From the NCBI RefSeq assembly GCF_030264275.1, contig NZ_CP127165.1:732001-796000 (forward strand): a DNA stretch of 64,000 bases. The letters run 5' to 3'. Positions 41,927 to 52,225 of this stretch are shown piece after piece (the first letter of the stretch is position 1; each line of letters begins with the position of its first letter). Under the pieces are notes generated by a model. The model did not search any database. It was not told the DNA's origin and saw nothing but the letters and a program-made list of their open reading frames with translations. Position numbers and translations under genes: made by a program. The stretch comes from Marivivens sp. LCG002 (GTDB lineage: Bacteria > Pseudomonadota > Alphaproteobacteria > Rhodobacterales > Rhodobacteraceae).

Positions 41927-43303
41927 TCAGCAATTGGGAACATTGACGGCAAGGCCGCCAAGGGATGTTTCCTTGTATTTGCTGTGCATGTCCATGCCTG
42001 TTTGCCGCATCGTCTCGATTGCAGCGTCGAGTGGTACAAAGTGCTTGCCATCCCCGCGTAGGGCGAGTGATGCCGCCGAAACCGCCTTGATCGCGCCCAG
42101 TCCGTTGCGTTCGATGCAGGGCACCTGAACCAATCCTTTGACGGGATCGCAGGTCATTCCGAGGTGATGTTCAAGCGCGATCTCTGCTGCGTTTTCGACC
42201 TGTTCGGGGGTGCCGCCCAGAACCGCGCAGAGCCCTGCGGCCGCCATGGCAGAGGCGCTTCCGACCTCGGCCTGACATCCGCATTCGGCGCCCGAGATCG
42301 AGGCGTTGAATTTGATCAGCCCGCCGATGGCTGCAGCCGTCAGAAGGAAATCGGGGATATTGCGCTCGCTCGCGCCCGGCACATGGTCGAGCCAATAGCG
42401 GATGACGGCGGGCACGACCCCTGCTGCGCCATTGGTCGGCGCGGTGACGACTTGGCCCCCCGCCGCGTTTTCCTCGTTTACCGCCATCGCATAGACCGAC
42501 ATCCAATCGTTGATCGTATGCGGCGCAACAAGGTTCATGCCGCGCTCTGCCATCAGGCTTTGATAGATCGAAGGCGCACGGCGACGCACCTTGAGACCAC
42601 CGGGGAGAATGCCTTCGGGCGCACTGAGGCCGCGATTGATACAGGCGTTCATCACGTCCCAAATGCGGGCAACGCCCCTGTCGAGCGCCGCACTGCCGCC
42701 GCGGGAATGTTCGTTGGCGCGTTTCATCTCGGCAATGCTCTTGCCGCTTGCGGCCGCCATATCGAGCATTTCTGCCGCCGACTTGAACGGGAAGGGAACG
42801 GGCGGGCCGTTGTCGGTGGCTTGCCCAGCGGCAAGCTCCTCGGCGGTCAGCACAAAGCCCCCGCCGATGGAGTAATAGACCACTTCGGCGATCACGTCGC
42901 CTTGGGTGTCGACGCCGCGCAGGATCAGCCCGTTTGCATGGCCTTCGAGGTTTGGACCGTAGTCGAAGACGAGATGGTCCTTGGGATTGAAGTCGAGCGT
43001 GCCCAGACCCTCGACATGGATCGTGCCCTCTGCGTTGATGCGGGCAAGCTCGGTTTCCGCGCGCTCGGCATCATAACTGTCGGGTAGAAAGCCAGCGAGA
43101 CCAAGGATCACGGCGCGGTCCGTTGCATGCCCGACGCCCGTAAAAGCGAGCGAGCCATGCAGCGAGGCGCGCAGCCCGTGGACGCCGAAAGGGAGCTTCC
43201 TCAGATGCTCGAGGAAGCGTGCGCCCGCAACCATGGGCCCCATCGTATGAGAGGAAGACGGGCCTATGCCCACTTTGAACATGTCAAAGACTGAAAGAAA
43301 CAT
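41927..43303 (-). CDS. sdaA: L-serine ammonia-lyase, iron-sulfur dependent
   Basis: The enzyme converts L-serine to pyruvate and ammonia using a [4Fe-4S] cluster. The 458-residue single-chain form has the beta domain ([19 protein letters not shown]) at the N-terminus and the alpha domain from about residue 165. Cluster cysteines are visible in [14 protein letters not shown] and [19 protein letters not shown], and the C-terminus ends in a cysteine as in E. coli SdaA, where it plugs the active site. GAGGTG lies before ATG 43303. Confidence 0.96.
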   Translation of the reverse strand: MFLSVFDMFKVGIGPSSSHTMGPMVAGARFLEHLRKLPFGVHGLRASLHGSLAFTGVGHATDRAVILGLAGFLPDSYDAERAETELARINAEGTIHVEGLGTLDFNPKDHLVFDYGPNLEGHANGLILRGVDTQGDVIAEVVYYSIGGGFVLTAEELAAGQATDNGPPVPFPFKSAAEMLDMAAASGKSIAEMKRANEHSRGGSAALDRGVARIWDVMNACINRGLSAPEGILPGGLKVRRRAPSIYQSLMAERGMNLVAPHTINDWMSVYAMAVNEENAAGGQVVTAPTNGAAGVVPAVIRYWLDHVPGASERNIPDFLLTAAAIGGLIKFNASISGAECGCQAEVGSASAMAAAGLCAVLGGTPEQVENAAEIALEHHLGMTCDPVKGLVQVPCIERNGLGAIKAVSAASLALRGDGKHFVPLDAAIETMRQTGMDMHSKYKETSLGGLAVNVPNC

Positions 43304-43495
43304 CGCGCACCTCGTTTGTTGTCCCTAACCTAGGTTGCGCCAACCGCGAAAGCTGTCCGAATGCGACATAGTCGTGCTCAAAGGCGCATTCGCGCATTTT
43401 GCCTACGGAAATTGCGATCCGATGCGGGCTTTTGTCTCTCGCACCTTTGCGGAAATGTTCCTATAACGCCTGTGAACCAACTGCGGAGCTGCCCC

Positions 43496-44284
43496 ATGAC
43501 CGGTGAACTTTCCCCCATCGACAAAGCCAAATTCGTCGCCGCAAAGCGCGCGGCCCAATATGTCGAGAGCGGAATGCGCGTCGGGCTGGGAACGGGGTCT
43601 ACGGCGGCTTGGCTGGTGAAATGCCTTGGCGAGATGGTCCAGAACGAAGGTCTTCGGATCAAGGGGGTTCCGACCTCGACCCGCACCGCGCAACTTGCCC
43701 GCGAAGTCGGGATCGAAGTCATCAGCCTTGACGAGGCCAAGTGGCTCGACGTGACGATCGACGGCGCAGATGAATTCGACCGCAACCTCAATCTGATCAA
43801 AGGTGGCGGCGGGGCCCATCTTCAGGAAAAGATCGTGGCGACTGCCTCGGACCAGATGATCGTGATCGCGGATGTCTCCAAATCGGTCGAGACGCTCGGT
43901 GCCTTCCCGCTCCCGCTCGAAGTGATCCCTTTTGGTTGGCAGACCACGAAAACAATCGTCGAAGAAGCTCTGATCGGCATGGATGTGATGGGGCGCGATG
44001 TCTCGCTGCGTATGAACGGGGACCGTCCCTTCATCACGGACGAGGGCAACCATATCCTCGATCTGCATCTCAACCGCATCGGCAACGCCCGCCAGCTCAG
44101 CCTTGTGTTGAACCAGATCCCGGGCGTCGTCGAGAACGGGCTTTTCATCGACATTTGTGACGCAGTTGTGATCGGATACGGAGACGGACGCGTGGAAGTG
44201 CGCGACATCAACGCAGGTTCGGTTGAAGAGAGCAAATTCGACTTTCTCGAGAACGATAACCTCTTCACCGATATTTCCGACTGA
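43496..44284 (+). CDS. rpiA: Ribose-5-phosphate isomerase A
   Basis: RpiA interconverts ribose 5-phosphate and ribulose 5-phosphate; ribulose 5-phosphate is also the RibB substrate made elsewhere in the window. The 262-residue protein has MRVGLGTGSTAAW, TIDGADEFDRNLNLIKGGGGAHLQEKIVA-type segments (DGADEF and GGGGAH) and VEVIPFGW-like LEVIPFGW. ATG 43496 follows GGAG by eight bases; the frame opens earlier without support. gor lies about 100 bases downstream on the same strand, a pairing seen in related genomes. Confidence 0.95.
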   Translation: MTGELSPIDKAKFVAAKRAAQYVESGMRVGLGTGSTAAWLVKCLGEMVQNEGLRIKGVPTSTRTAQLAREVGIEVISLDEAKWLDVTIDGADEFDRNLNLIKGGGGAHLQEKIVATASDQMIVIADVSKSVETLGAFPLPLEVIPFGWQTTKTIVEEALIGMDVMGRDVSLRMNGDRPFITDEGNHILDLHLNRIGNARQLSLVLNQIPGVVENGLFIDICDAVVIGYGDGRVEVRDINAGSVEESKFDFLENDNLFTDISD

Positions 44285-44286
44285 GC

Positions 44287-44309
44287 CTTGCGCCTCTTGA
44301 CGGCGCAAG
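44287..44309 (+). terminator. Hairpin after rpiA
   Basis: CTTGCGCC (44287-44294) and GGCGCAAG (44302-44309) pair perfectly around seven bases, just after the rpiA stop. There is no T-run, so it may be a weak terminator or a 3-prime stabiliser. Confidence 0.4.
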
Positions 44310-44382
44310 TCGTGGCGACCATCTGCTCGGGGGCAGCGGGTGGCCGACAAAGGGCCTCCACAAGACAAACGGAGTGAGACAC

Positions 44383-45738
44383 ATGGCCTTTGATTACGAT
44401 CTTTTTGTCATCGGGGGCGGCTCGGGCGGCGTGCGTGCGGCGCGTGTGGCCTCTGCGACCGGAGCCAAAGTCGCGCTTGCCGAAGAATACCGGATGGGCG
44501 GAACCTGTGTGATCCGTGGCTGTGTGCCCAAGAAACTCATGGTCTTTGCCTCCGAGTTCAACGAGGCCATGTCCGATGCGCGTGCCTATGGCTGGGACGT
44601 GCCCGACGGCACGTTCAACTGGCTTGAATTCCGCGGTAAACTCCATGCCGAGCTTGATCGCCTCGAGGGCGTTTATCGCCGCCTTCTCGATGGCTCCAAC
44701 GTCGAAATTTTCGACGCCCGCGCCACGCTCAAGGACGCGCATACCGTTACGCTCAGCACGGGGCAGACCTTTACCGCCAAGCATATCCTCATTGCGGTCG
44801 GCGGCCGCCCAAGCGTGCCCGAGATGGAAAACGCAGGCCTCGGCATCACGTCGAACGAGATTTTCCTTTTGGATGAACTCCCCAAGTCGATCCTGATCGT
44901 TGGGGGCGGGTATATCGCTTGCGAGTTTGCGGGTATTCTCAACGGTCTTGGCGTCGAGGTGACGCAGTATTACCGGGGCGAACAGATCCTGCGCGGTTTC
45001 GACGGAGAGGCACGCGGGCTGATTGCCGATCAGATGAAAGAACGCGGCGTCGATCTTCATTGTGGCGTGAATATCCTCTCGATGGAAAAGCAGGGCGATC
45101 AAATCTGCGTCAAAGGCACGAACGGCGTCGAGAAGCTGTTTGATCAGGTGATGTTCGCAACGGGCCGCTCACCCAACACCCAAGGGCTCGGGCTTGAGGA
45201 GGTTGGCATCAAGACGGGTCGCAAAGGCGAGATCGTCGTCGACGAATATTCGCAGACCAATATTCCCTCCGTCTTTGCCATCGGCGATGTGACCGACCGA
45301 GTGCAATTGACGCCTGTTGCGATCCGCGAGGCGATGGCCTTTGTCGAGACCGTGTTCAAAGGCAATCCGACGGCGGTCGATCACGAGTTGATCCCTTCGG
45401 CGATCTTTACCCAGCCAGAATACGGCGTTGTCGGCCTTTCCGAAGAGGATGCCGCCGCCAAAGGTCCGATCGAGGTCTATGTGGCGTCGTTCAAACCGAT
45501 GCATCATGCCTTTGCAGGACGCAGCGACCGTGTGCTGATGAAACTCATCGTTTGCGCCGATACCCGCAAGGTTCTGGGCTGTCATATTGTAGCCGACCAT
45601 GCGGGCGAGATGATCCAGATGGTGGGGATTGCGGTGAAGATGGGCGCAACCAAAGAAGACTTTGATCGGACCGTGGCGGTTCATCCGACCATGGCCGAAG
45701 AACTCGTAACCATGAAAGCGCCGACGCGGACCGCTTGA
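44383..45738 (+). CDS. gor: Glutathione-disulfide reductase
   Basis: The flavoenzyme regenerates glutathione with NADPH. The 451-residue protein has the FAD motif FVIGGGSGGVRAAR, the redox disulfide C42-C47 in GTCVIRGCVPKK, the NADPH motif ILIVGGGYIACEFAGI and the C-terminal H-P-T-x-A-E-E motif (VAVHPTMAEELV). These fit glutathione reductase better than dihydrolipoamide dehydrogenase. ATG 44383 is favoured over GTG 44374 because GGAG is then nine bases away. Confidence 0.95.
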   Translation: MAFDYDLFVIGGGSGGVRAARVASATGAKVALAEEYRMGGTCVIRGCVPKKLMVFASEFNEAMSDARAYGWDVPDGTFNWLEFRGKLHAELDRLEGVYRRLLDGSNVEIFDARATLKDAHTVTLSTGQTFTAKHILIAVGGRPSVPEMENAGLGITSNEIFLLDELPKSILIVGGGYIACEFAGILNGLGVEVTQYYRGEQILRGFDGEARGLIADQMKERGVDLHCGVNILSMEKQGDQICVKGTNGVEKLFDQVMFATGRSPNTQGLGLEEVGIKTGRKGEIVVDEYSQTNIPSVFAIGDVTDRVQLTPVAIREAMAFVETVFKGNPTAVDHELIPSAIFTQPEYGVVGLSEEDAAAKGPIEVYVASFKPMHHAFAGRSDRVLMKLIVCADTRKVLGCHIVADHAGEMIQMVGIAVKMGATKEDFDRTVAVHPTMAEELVTMKAPTRTA

Positions 45739-45743
45739 ATTTC

Positions 45744-45757
45744 GTGTGGAAACACAC
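45744..45757 (+). terminator. Short GAAA-loop hairpin between gor and hflK
   Basis: GTGTG (45744-45748) and CACAC (45753-45757) enclose the stable loop GAAA shortly after the gor stop. A short T-run (CTTT) follows; a terminator role is weakly supported. Confidence 0.3.
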
Positions 45758-45807
45758 ATCTTTGAGGGAACGCAGGTGACTGACGCAAGTAAGGGATAAG
45801 GAATTAT

Positions 45808-46968
45808 ATGTCTGGAAATAATGGCGGCCCCTGGGGTGGAGGCAACAGAGGCGGATCGGGCGGCGGCGATGATGATCGCGACCGCGGCCAGAACGGCGGG
45901 CGTCGACCCGGCGACGGTCAGGGGCAGATCCCCGAAATCGACCAGATTGTAAACAAAGGCCGCGAGCAGCTTCGCGTGCTCATGGGCGGCGGTGGCGGCG
46001 GCGGCAATGGCCGGCGTCCGATGAATGGTGGCCCGAATGGTCCGCAGATCACGCGTGGCGGTATCGGGCTCGGGGTTCTTGGCGCTGTTGCGCTTTGGGC
46101 CTTTGCCTCTTTCTACACGGTCAAGCCCGAAGAACAGTCGGTCGAACTTTTGCTTGGCAAGCCCTATGCGATCGGAAACCCGGGTCTGAACTTTGCGCCC
46201 TGGCCCATCGTGACCCGTGAAGTGATCGCGGTCACGACCGAACGCACGATCGAGATCGGTGCAAGCCGCACCGGTCAGGAAGCCGGCCTGATGCTGACGG
46301 GTGACGAGAATATCGTGGACATCGACTTTCAGGTCGTCTGGAACATTTCCGACCCCGAAGCCTATCTCTTCAATCTCGCCAATCCATCGGCAACAATCGA
46401 AGCTGTGGCTGAATCCGCGATGCGTGAAATCATCGCGCAGTCCGAGCTTGCGCCCATCCTCAACCGTGATCGCGGTGTCATCGCCGAGCGTCTCAAGGAT
46501 CTCATCGTTTCGACACTCGCCGGCTATAACAGCGGCGTGAATATCGTCCGCGTGAACTTTGACAAAGCGGACCCGCCAGAGCCCGTCATCTCGGCCTTCC
46601 GCAAGGTGCAGGACGCCGAGCAGGAGCGTGACCGTCTCAAGAACGTGGCAGATGCCTACTCGAACCGCGTAGTCGCACAGGCGCGCGGTGAAGCTGCGCA
46701 GATCCTCGAACAGGCCGAAGCCTACCGCGCTGAAGTCATCAACCGTGCAGAAGGTGACGCAAGCCGTTTCTCAGCAATCCTTGCCGAATACCGTCTCGCA
46801 CCCGAGGTCACGCGAGAGCGTCTTTACCTCGACATGATGCAAGAGGTTCTCCGCAAGTCGAACATCGTTCTTCTCGAGGACGGTGAGGGTGGCTCGGGTG
46901 TCGTGCCCTATCTTCCGCTCAACGAGATCAACCGTAACCGAACCACTACGACGGGAGGGTCGAACTAA
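45808..46968 (+). CDS. hflK: FtsH protease activity modulator HflK
   Basis: HflK with HflC forms a ring complex around the membrane protease FtsH and limits its activity. The 386-residue protein has a Gly/Asn-rich cytoplasmic N-terminus (GGPWGGGNRGGSGGG and a GGGGGGGN run), one membrane helix at about residues 85-107, then the SPFH/band-7 domain (TVKPEEQSVELLLGK, GLMLTGDENIVDIDFQVVW) and a coiled coil with ARGEAAQILEQAEAYRAEV. AAGGA precedes the ATG. hflC begins at the stop (TAATG). Confidence 0.96.
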   Translation: MSGNNGGPWGGGNRGGSGGGDDDRDRGQNGGRRPGDGQGQIPEIDQIVNKGREQLRVLMGGGGGGGNGRRPMNGGPNGPQITRGGIGLGVLGAVALWAFASFYTVKPEEQSVELLLGKPYAIGNPGLNFAPWPIVTREVIAVTTERTIEIGASRTGQEAGLMLTGDENIVDIDFQVVWNISDPEAYLFNLANPSATIEAVAESAMREIIAQSELAPILNRDRGVIAERLKDLIVSTLAGYNSGVNIVRVNFDKADPPEPVISAFRKVQDAEQERDRLKNVADAYSNRVVAQARGEAAQILEQAEAYRAEVINRAEGDASRFSAILAEYRLAPEVTRERLYLDMMQEVLRKSNIVLLEDGEGGSGVVPYLPLNEINRNRTTTTGGSN

Positions 46969-47843
46969 TGCGTAAATCTGCTTTGTTGATCCCCGCGCTT
47001 GTCGTGGTTGTCGCCGGTCTTTTGTCCTCGCTCTACATCGTGGACGAACGCCAAAAGGCTCTGGTGCTGCAATTCGGTCAGATCGTGACCGTAAAAGAAG
47101 ATCCCGGTCTGGGGTTCAAGATCCCGCTGATCCAACAGGTCGTCTATTACGATGACCGCATCCTGAGCCGCGATATGGCTTCGCTCGAAGTCACGCCTTC
47201 GGATGATCGCCGTCTGATCGTGGATGCCTTTGCACGCTACAGGATCGCCGATGTGCGCCAGTTCCGTCAGGCTGTCGGTGCGGGCGGCGAAGAGTTTGCC
47301 GCATCGCGTCTCGACTCTATCCTGCGCGCCCAAACCCGCGAAGCCTTGGGTTCGGTGACGTCGAACGATATTCTTTCGACGGATCGTGCGGCTTTGATGC
47401 AGACCATTCGCAATGGTGCCATCGACGAGGCACAGGCGCTTGGTATCCAGCTGATCGACGTGCGTCTCAAGCGCACCGACCTTCCGCCCGAGAACCTTCA
47501 AGCGACCTACAATCGTATGGAAGCCGAACGCGAGCGTGAGGCTGCCGACGAAGTAGCCCGTGGCCGCGAAGCCGCCCAGCGGATCGAAGCACAGGCGGAT
47601 CGCACCGTGGTCGAACTCACCTCGGACGCACAGCGTCAGGCAGAGATCATCCGCGGTGAGGCAGATGCGCAGAGCACCGCCATCTATGCGGCCGCCTATG
47701 GTGAAGATGCAGAGTTCTTCCGTTTCTATCGCTCGCTGGTCGCCTATCGTGATGCCCTCGGCTCGGAAAACACCTCGATGGTGCTCTCGCCCGAGTCCGA
47801 TTTCTTTGACTACCTTCGCTCGTCGCAGGGGGCCACCGACTGA
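46968..47843 (+). CDS. hflC: FtsH protease activity modulator HflC
   Basis: The 291-residue partner of HflK has an N-terminal membrane anchor (ALLIPALVVVVAGLLSSLYIV), the SPFH domain (VVYYDDRILSRDMASLEV, DGRRLIVDAFARYRI-like DDRRLIVDAFARYRI) and a C-terminal coiled coil (RMEAEREREAADEVARGRE). It faces the periplasm. Start ATG overlaps the hflK stop; stop overlaps the DUF2065 start (TGATG), so the three genes are coupled. Confidence 0.96.
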   Translation: MRKSALLIPALVVVVAGLLSSLYIVDERQKALVLQFGQIVTVKEDPGLGFKIPLIQQVVYYDDRILSRDMASLEVTPSDDRRLIVDAFARYRIADVRQFRQAVGAGGEEFAASRLDSILRAQTREALGSVTSNDILSTDRAALMQTIRNGAIDEAQALGIQLIDVRLKRTDLPPENLQATYNRMEAEREREAADEVARGREAAQRIEAQADRTVVELTSDAQRQAEIIRGEADAQSTAIYAAAYGEDAEFFRFYRSLVAYRDALGSENTSMVLSPESDFFDYLRSSQGATD

Positions 47844-48043
47844 TGGGGTTTATCATGCTGGCAATCGGGCTGGTATGCGTGGTGGAGGGGCTGGCCTATG
47901 CGCTGGCCCCTTCGCTTATGGAACGGTCGCTCGAAGTGCTCAAAGCCATGCCGATCGAGACGCGCCGACGGGTCGGTCTCGGGGCTTTGGCGGTTGGGGT
48001 CGGCTTTGTCTGGGCGGCTTTCGCCCTTGGTTTCGGCTCGTAA
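47843..48043 (+). CDS. DUF2065 family small membrane protein
   Basis: The 66-residue protein consists of two hydrophobic helices (MLAIGLVCVVEGLAYALAP and LGALAVGVGFVWAAFALG) around a basic loop (LKAMPIETRRRVG), the DUF2065 pattern. DUF2065 genes commonly follow hflKC, here with a TGATG overlap, so a link to the HflKC-FtsH complex is likely although no function is known. Confidence 0.88.
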   Translation: MGFIMLAIGLVCVVEGLAYALAPSLMERSLEVLKAMPIETRRRVGLGALAVGVGFVWAAFALGFGS

Positions 48044-48169
48044 CAATTCGTCACGTGCCTTTGAGAGTGCGCGATGGCTGTTTGAATTGATTTCGGAACG
48101 GCTTAGGCTCACATCTAGCGGAACGAAGCCGCCTTCGGTTTTGAATTACATTTGCGAGGAGAAAAGTCC

Positions 48170-49618
48170 GTGTCGTCCAATACTTTCGCGATCACGTCGA
48201 ACCGTCCCAAACTCGGGGGGATGCTTTCTGCAATTGCTCTTTCCGTCGCCCTGATCGCAGGGCCTGTCCCGCAGGTTCTCGCGCAGGATCGTCCCGCAAG
48301 CTTTGCCGAACTCGCAGAGCAGATCAGCCCCGCCGTCGTGAATATCACAACAACCACAACGATTGCGGCGAGCACCTTGCCGCAGGGCGTTGTGCCCGAA
48401 GGCTCGCCCTTCGAGGACCTGTTCCGTGACTTCAACGGACCCCAAGGCGGTCCGCGCCGATCGAACGCTCTGGGGTCGGGCTTTGTCATCTCGGAAGACG
48501 GTTATGTCGTGACCAACAACCACGTGATCGAAGGCGCCGACGAGATCATGATCGAATTCTTCGAAGGCGGCGAGATGAAGGCCGAAGTGGTCGGCACCGA
48601 TCCCAACACCGATATCGCCCTTCTCAAGGTCGATGCCACGGGGCTTGATTTCGTGGAATTCGGCGACAGCGACACCTCGCGGGTCGGGGACTGGGTGCTG
48701 GCCATGGGCAACCCGCTCGGCCAAGGCTTTTCGGTTTCGGCAGGGATCGTCTCAGCCCGAAACCGTGAATTGTCGGGCACTTATGACGACTACATCCAGA
48801 CCGATGCCGCAATCAACCGTGGCAACTCGGGCGGGCCTCTTTTCAACCTCGATGGGGATGTGATCGGTGTGAACACCGCGATCCTCTCGCCGAATGGCGG
48901 CTCTATCGGGATCGGCTTCTCGATGGCTTCCAACGTGGTCAAGAACGTGGTCGATCAGCTCAAGGAATTCGGCGAGACCCGTCGTGGCTGGCTTGGTGTC
49001 CGTATTCAGGACGTGACCGAGGACATGGTCGACGCCATCGTCGGGCTTGAACAGACGGGTGGTGCTTTGGTGACCGATGTGCCCGTCGGCCCCGCGATGG
49101 ATGCAGGCGTCAAAGCCGGTGACGTGATCATCCGTTTCGACGGCAAAGAAGTCGCAGACACCCGCGAATTGGTGCGCATGGTCGGCAATGCCCCCGTCGG
49201 TGCAGAGGTCGATGTGACCGTTCTGCGCGAAGGTGACGAGGTCGAGCTTGTCGTGACTTTGGGACGCCGCGAAACCGCTGAAAGCGTATTGCCCGCGAAC
49301 ATGGAGCCCGATGCCCCCGCAACGGCAGAGCTTTTCGGCATGACCCTTTCCGAGCTGTCCGAAGAGCTCTCGACCCAATACGGGATCAGTACCGATCGCG
49401 GTGTGCTAGTGCTTTCGGTCGAAGCAGGAAGTGATGCAGAAGACAAAGGTCTTCGCGAAGGGGATCTGATCACTGAAGCAGGTCAGCAAGCGGTCGAGAA
49501 TATCGACGACCTCGAAGCGCGCATCAGCGAAGCGCGTGACGCAGGCCGCCGCTCGCTCCTTCTTTTGATCCGTCGCGGCGGAGAGCCCCGTTTCGTCGCT
49601 TTGAATATCGAAGAGTGA
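48170..49618 (+). CDS. Periplasmic serine protease/chaperone of the Do (DegP) family
   Basis: The 482-residue protein starts at GTG 48170, eight bases after GAGGAG. A signal peptide (to about residue 39, VLAQD) leads into a trypsin-like domain with catalytic triad H118 (TNNHVIEG), D148 (NTDIALLKV) and S220 (RGNSGGPL). Two PDZ domains follow at about residues 265-365 and 390-482. It degrades or refolds damaged envelope proteins. Placement after hflKC, as in many proteobacteria, groups cytoplasmic-membrane and periplasmic quality control. The second PDZ ends with LLLIRRGGEPRFVAL. Confidence 0.94.
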   Translation: MSSNTFAITSNRPKLGGMLSAIALSVALIAGPVPQVLAQDRPASFAELAEQISPAVVNITTTTTIAASTLPQGVVPEGSPFEDLFRDFNGPQGGPRRSNALGSGFVISEDGYVVTNNHVIEGADEIMIEFFEGGEMKAEVVGTDPNTDIALLKVDATGLDFVEFGDSDTSRVGDWVLAMGNPLGQGFSVSAGIVSARNRELSGTYDDYIQTDAAINRGNSGGPLFNLDGDVIGVNTAILSPNGGSIGIGFSMASNVVKNVVDQLKEFGETRRGWLGVRIQDVTEDMVDAIVGLEQTGGALVTDVPVGPAMDAGVKAGDVIIRFDGKEVADTRELVRMVGNAPVGAEVDVTVLREGDEVELVVTLGRRETAESVLPANMEPDAPATAELFGMTLSELSEELSTQYGISTDRGVLVLSVEAGSDAEDKGLREGDLITEAGQQAVENIDDLEARISEARDAGRRSLLLLIRRGGEPRFVALNIEE

Positions 49619-49637
49619 TCAAAGACCACTATTACGC

Positions 49638-49664
49638 AAAAGGGCGCCCCTGTGGCGCCCTTTT
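49638..49664. terminator. Bidirectional terminator between the Do protease and a lipoprotein gene
   Basis: AAAAGGGCGCC (49638-49648) and GGCGCCCTTTT (49654-49664) are perfect complements around five bases and sit between the two converging stops. Confidence 0.9.
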
Positions 49665-50191
49665 CAGTTCTGGAGGTCCTCGGCGCTGATGGCGACCAAG
49701 CCGAAATCCCGCGCGGTCCTGATGTCCAGAAGCGAGCTGTCGTAGCCTTCCTGACGTTGATAGGTCTGGATCGCTTTTTGTGTGGCGTCGTCCATGATCC
49801 CGTTGATCGGACCGCTATAGGTCCCACGGGTTCGGAGTGCGCGTTGAAGCGACGCGACAAAGTCTTGCGTCAAGGCTTGTGGACATACGGTTTCAAAAAC
49901 CACCTCGCGGCGCTCGCGCAGGATCGCTTGCCGCGTCACGGTGCGAAAAACGGCTTGGCTTGTCACGGTGCCGTCTGATGTCACCATCGCGGGCTGGACC
50001 ATCACATGTTCGGTCACGGTTTCGATGACCGCAGGAGTCACATCACGTCCATAACAGTTCCCCGCGACGTCATATTCGATGGCTTCCGCGTTAAAGCTCG
50101 GAGGGTTGGACGAGGGCACAATCCCGCCGGAACAGGCCGACAGGGTCAGCCCGCCGATGAGGGCGGTGAGAATGGATGTGCGACGGGCCAA
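49664..50191 (-). CDS. Lipoprotein with peptidoglycan-binding-like domain
   Basis: The 175-residue product starts at TTG 50191, supported by AGAGG eight bases upstream. The lipobox LSAC puts the acylated cysteine at residue 20. The middle part has repeated TVT-x-H/R segments (ETVTEHVMVQPA, RTVTRQAILRERR). The C-terminal 70 residues (DFVASLQRALRTRGTYSGPINGIMDDATQKAIQTYQ) match the PG_binding_1 fold that tethers proteins to the cell wall. An envelope-structural role is likely. Confidence 0.8.
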   Translation of the reverse strand: MARRTSILTALIGGLTLSACSGGIVPSSNPPSFNAEAIEYDVAGNCYGRDVTPAVIETVTEHVMVQPAMVTSDGTVTSQAVFRTVTRQAILRERREVVFETVCPQALTQDFVASLQRALRTRGTYSGPINGIMDDATQKAIQTYQRQEGYDSSLLDIRTARDFGLVAISAEDLQN

Positions 50192-50337
50192 CTGCTCTGC
50201 CTCTTGGTGTTTCGCAGACTATAGCCAAGCGCCAAGGCTGAGGCCAGCAAATGTCGCAATGGTGAAGTCGTGCGCGTGTTTTGCACTGGAAAGCGGCATA
50301 GGGGTCGCATAGTTTACGCGGGACTGAAAACACTTGA

Positions 50338-50675
<338 letters not shown>

Positions 50676-50676
<1 letters not shown>

Positions 50677-51374
50677 TGCGGATTGCGGCGGCGCTTTTTG
50701 CTCTCTTTCCGCAAATCTGCGCCGCTGACGTGTCCTTTGCCCGCTATGTCGAGCCGACCGATGCCTATGGGCATGGTGCGCTCGCCGGCGGCGAATACGC
50801 AGCGCTCGAAGTCGGTTTGACCGATGGGCAAAGCCTGCGTCTGAGCTATCCGCAAGCCGTCTTCGAAGATACCGAACCGCGGCTTGCCGATCTGGATGCC
50901 GACGGCGACATGGAAATCATCACCGTTGTCAGCACGTTTGATCAAGGTGCGCGGATACAGGTCTTTGATGTGGCAGAGGACGGCATCCTCCCCATCGCCT
51001 CGACCGCGCCGATCGGCACGCGGCACCGCTGGCTCTCGATTGCAGGGATCGCGGATTTCGACGGCAACGGGCTTGTCGAGGTGGCCTTTGTGGATCGTCC
51101 CCATCTTGCCAAAGTGCTGCGGTTCGTCGAGTTCGATCATCGGGACCCGCCATGGACAGTCACGCCCAAAGCCGCGCTCGAAGGGCATACAAACCACCGT
51201 ATCGGTGAAAGCGCCATCAGCGGCGGGCTGCGCAGTTGTGACGGAACACCCGAAGTAATCACCGCAAGCGCGAATTGGTCCCGCGTGCTGGCGACGCGCG
51301 GATATGAAACCCGCGATATCGGACCCTATGACGGGCCGCAGAGCCTTGTCGCGGCCTTGGCCTGCGTGGATTAG
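50676..51374 (+). CDS. Secreted FG-GAP/VCBS-like repeat protein
   Basis: The 232-residue product has a signal peptide (cleavage near ICAADV, residue 17) and at least two FG-GAP-type calcium-binding repeats: ADLDADGDMEIITV near residue 70 and ADFDGNGLVEVAFV near 126, each D-x-D/N-x-D/N-G like. Such repeats form beta-propeller blades, but only a few are visible, so the propeller may be small or degenerate. It is translationally coupled to the ferredoxin gene, an unusual partnership between a cytosolic and an exported protein. Its TAG overlaps the cobS stop. Confidence 0.75.
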
Positions 51375-52168
51375 ACCGCCCAACTTGCCAGAGTGACGAG
51401 GGCGGTCATTTCGACGACTTGTTGTGTCGCACCGAGGATATCCCCCGTCTGGCCACCGATCTTTGCCAATGCAATTCGCGCGCAGGCAAACGTCGCCACA
51501 GCACAAAAGAGAAAGAGCGGCACAAAGGACCAGCCTGCGAACACCACTGCCGCTACAAGCGTGACCACGGAGCCGAGTGCGAGCGTGTCCTTGGACGGTT
51601 GGCCGACCGAAGCGCTCAGCCCCGTTCCGCGTGCGTTGGGGAGCGTCGCCATCAAGGCCAGCATCGGGAGCCTGCTGACTGCCGCGACCGCCAGAAGCGG
51701 CGCAAACACGGCATTCGTGGAAAAGATCGCCGACAAGGCGCTCCACCGGATCAGCAAAGACAGTCCGAGTGCAAGAACGCCATAAGCACCGATGCGGCTG
51801 TCCTTCATGATTTCCAGACGGCGTTCCTTTTCCCAGCCGCCCCAAAGACCGTCCGCAGCATCGGCAAGCCCGTCTTCGTGCATGGCTCCTGTGATGACGA
51901 TTTGAACCCCGAGAGCGATGGCAGCGGCGACCTGTGCAGGCACGCCGAAGTGCAGCAGCGCCCAAGCGCCCAAGGCCACAACAAACGCAATCATCATGCC
52001 CGCTATCGGAAAGGCCCAAGCCGCACCTGCGCCACGTGCTTTCGCTTCGGCAAAGTTCACCGGAATCGGGAGGCGGCTCAAAAGCCCGAGGGACGCAGAA
52101 ATGTCACTGATTTTAGCGAGCGGTTGTTCAATGTCGTTCGTTGTCATCAATGCGACCTTATTTTGCAT
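51371..52168 (-). CDS. cobS: Adenosylcobinamide-GDP ribazoletransferase (cobalamin synthase)
   Basis: CobS joins adenosylcobinamide-GDP and alpha-ribazole in the last steps of cobalamin assembly at the membrane. The 265-residue protein has six to seven helices and the family motif GAMHEDGLADAADGLWGGWEKERRLEIMKDSRIGAYG in conserved pieces (HEDGLADAADGLWGG; MKDSRIGAYGV). The start may be ATG 52168 (GGAAGAG upstream) or ATG 52147. It is divergent from cobT over 57 bases, so the two nucleotide-loop genes share a control region. Confidence 0.93.
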   Translation of the reverse strand: MQNKVALMTTNDIEQPLAKISDISASLGLLSRLPIPVNFAEAKARGAGAAWAFPIAGMMIAFVVALGAWALLHFGVPAQVAAAIALGVQIVITGAMHEDGLADAADGLWGGWEKERRLEIMKDSRIGAYGVLALGLSLLIRWSALSAIFSTNAVFAPLLAVAAVSRLPMLALMATLPNARGTGLSASVGQPSKDTLALGSVVTLVAAVVFAGWSFVPLFLFCAVATFACARIALAKIGGQTGDILGATQQVVEMTALVTLASWAV

Positions 52169-52225
52169 TCCAATCTCTTCCCAGACCGTTAGAGAAGACC
52201 AAACAAAAATTCAACGAGGAGCATT

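Noticed and set aside
48060-48169. Envelope-stress (RpoE-like) promoter before the Do protease gene
   Set aside because: GGAAC occurs twice near 48095-48125, but no -10 of the RpoE or EcfG kind lies at the right distance.
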